From CAYGYG01 sp964354155 (GTDB taxonomy: Bacteria > Hydrothermota > Tepidihabitantia > SM23-42 > CAYGYG01): a DNA stretch of 6,319 nucleotides. The stretch lies in the NCBI GenBank assembly GCA_964354155.1, contig CAYGYG010000054.1:1-6319 (forward strand), given 5' to 3'. The notes beneath the pieces were generated by a model. That model worked only from the letters and a program-made list of their open reading frames with translations. It made no database searches and was not told where the DNA came from. Below are positions 5,093 through 6,319 of this stretch, piece by piece (the stretch's first letter is position 1; every line of letters starts with the position of its first letter). The position numbers were made by a program, and so were the translations under genes.

Positions 5093-6319
5093 CTACTTGC
5101 TGACGACGACTTTCCTGGTTTCGGTCTTGACCTGATTCGAGAAACGCAAGAAGTAAACACCGCTTGCCAGTTCATCGGCGTTCAGGACAATCCGATAGGT
5201 ACCCGGTCTCTGACGTCTGCTCAAGATTGACCTGGCTCTCCGGCCAGTTACATCAAAGAGCTCGATAGCAACTCTCGCGGAGAAGGGCAGATCGTACGAT
5301 ACGGCAAACGTCCGTCGCGTCACTGTCGGCGCAACCGTGACCCTCATTCTCCTGAGCGCATCGGTGATCTCGGATGACTGGACACCGCCGCCGCCCTGAC
5401 TGCCGGGTCGCTTGGCGTACCGGTAGACCAATAACGGACCCATTACCGCATAATCGCCGCCAACATTCTTGACTCTAAGCGTCGCCCGATGGTCCTGGCG
5501 ATAGGCCTCAGGCGGAATCCAGACTGAAATCGTCTCAACCTTGCTCTCGGGGAAACTATACGCGGCAATCTCGCAATTGTCAAGGGAAATCTTGGCTTTT
5601 CGGGCGATGCCCTCATGATAGACAACCGCTTTGATCTTGTAAGTGTAGGCCGGATCGAAGAATGAGAGATCATAGACCAGCTCATCCCTGGCAATGTCAA
5701 CCGGACATTTTTCGTAGCTGATAAATGAGTCACGCTTGGTGCAGTAAGGTGAACGCCCTTGATTGCCGGCTTCGGCACGGTAGAACAGGAAATCTTCATC
5801 GCTGGCGAAGACCTGATTCTGGAAGTAGACGGCATCGTTATCTTCGGTTCTGAGAGAATAGAGGTAAGTCGTCGGCGAGATGAAGTCGAATTGACTGTGG
5901 GGCCAGTAGGAGCAGGTTGTGTTCTGGGCAACGAATCCTGAATCGACCTGACCGTCAGGTTTGTATCTACGGTACTTGACGTCGAAGTTGCTGCCGCTAA
6001 TCTGCTCGGCCCAAACCACGAACTGCCGGTTGGCCTGGGTTGGGGATTCGGAGGAAAGCGAGGAGGACAAGCTAACGTTGCGAAACTCCCACTGCGACGG
6101 TAACTTCCTTGCCGCCCGCCAGACTTCGAGGCTCTCGTGCGCCGAAGTGTCCTGCTCGCACCAGACAACGTAGACTGAATCGCCATAGCATTCGCAGAAG
6201 GGATGCATCGAAGGAGAATACGGCAGGTTTCTTACCTTCGTAGCTTGTTTCCAGGAACTGTCGGGTTTCCGGTAGCTGTAGGCGATATCGTCGCCGCCAT
6301 CTCCGTTGTGACGCCAGAC
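5093..6319 (-). CDS. Exported protein with BNR/sialidase-like repeats and T9SS-type sorting domain, 5' end outside the window
   Basis: The 3' part of a longer gene: the frame stays open from 6208 to the window edge, adding 37 residues, and the ATG at 6208 has no ribosome binding site, so it is internal. Of 408 visible residues, the first 120 contain three similar units of the form VxW...D/E...YxxR: VWRHNGDGGDDIAYSYRK, VVWCEQ...LEVWRA and VVWAEQ...VKYRR. This spacing resembles BNR/sialidase-type propeller blades; no Asp-box is certain. Residues about 210-302 look like a beta-sandwich, perhaps carbohydrate-binding-like, followed by a GSQGGGG linker (306-312). The sorting domain covers about 328-408, with DVTG at 356-359 and GVYFLR at 387-392. 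Function is unknown; it is probably secreted or surface-attached, as the two other large proteins are. Confidence 0.85.
   Translation of the reverse strand, partial: VWRHNGDGGDDIAYSYRKPDSSWKQATKVRNLPYSPSMHPFCECYGDSVYVVWCEQDTSAHESLEVWRAARKLPSQWEFRNVSLSSSLSSESPTQANRQFVVWAEQISGSNFDVKYRRYKPDGQVDSGFVAQNTTCSYWPHSQFDFISPTTYLYSLRTEDNDAVYFQNQVFASDEDFLFYRAEAGNQGRSPYCTKRDSFISYEKCPVDIARDELVYDLSFFDPAYTYKIKAVVYHEGIARKAKISLDNCEIAAYSFPESKVETISVWIPPEAYRQDHRATLRVKNVGGDYAVMGPLLVYRYAKRPGSQGGGGVQSSEITDALRRMRVTVAPTVTRRTFAVSYDLPFSARVAIELFDVTGRRARSILSRRQRPGTYRIVLNADELASGVYFLRFSNQVKTETRKVVVSK

Noticed and set aside
6206..6208. ATG as the start of the right-end gene
   Set aside because: The frame continues open to the window edge with a matching propeller-like repeat, and no ribosome binding site precedes the ATG.

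Overview
The window holds four genes, all on the minus strand: three predicted exported proteins and one small flavodoxin-like protein. The fourth, at the right end, runs off the window. The three exported proteins end in the same kind of C-terminal domain, a roughly 70-80 residue beta-sandwich with a GVYFxR core and a final R-x-x-V strand. This resembles the type IX secretion (Por/T9SS type A) sorting domain and the FlgD Ig-like fold. That domain, together with calcium-binding FG-GAP/VCBS propeller repeats, suggests a member of the FCB group or a neighbouring candidate phylum, such as WOR-3, Zixibacteria, Eisenbacteria or Cloacimonetes-like lineages. This is inference from domain style; no marker gene is present.

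Layout from left to right. Positions 1-403 contain no credible gene. They hold a short palindrome, an array of ATCAG octamers, and a GTCTC/GAGAC-rich segment that could fold into a pseudoknotted RNA. Positions 404-2200 encode a 598-residue exported protein with a seven-repeat propeller. Just upstream of it on the minus strand (2242-2724) is a 160-residue flavodoxin/WrbA-like protein. It has a near-consensus sigma-70 promoter (2792-2819) and probably forms a two-gene operon with the 598-residue protein. Positions 2725-3156 contain that promoter, a second ATCAG octamer array and a 38-bp near-palindrome. Positions 3157-4992 encode a 611-residue protein with the same domain order as the first one. 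Positions 4993-5092 hold two hairpins and a stretch resembling a dispersed intergenic repeat. Positions 5093-6319 are the 3' part of a third exported protein, which has sialidase/BNR-like repeats and a beta-sandwich before its sorting domain.

The two propeller proteins share the order signal peptide, seven Ca-loops, PNGGE-type Ig-like domain, sorting domain, but differ greatly in sequence. They look like old paralogues of a surface or secreted family. The flavodoxin is probably a cytoplasmic redox enzyme and has no evident functional link to them. The most unusual material is intergenic: two copies of an octamer-based repeat element lie 3' of the two complete propeller genes, and a possibly structured RNA region lies at the left end. 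None of this proves a new system.
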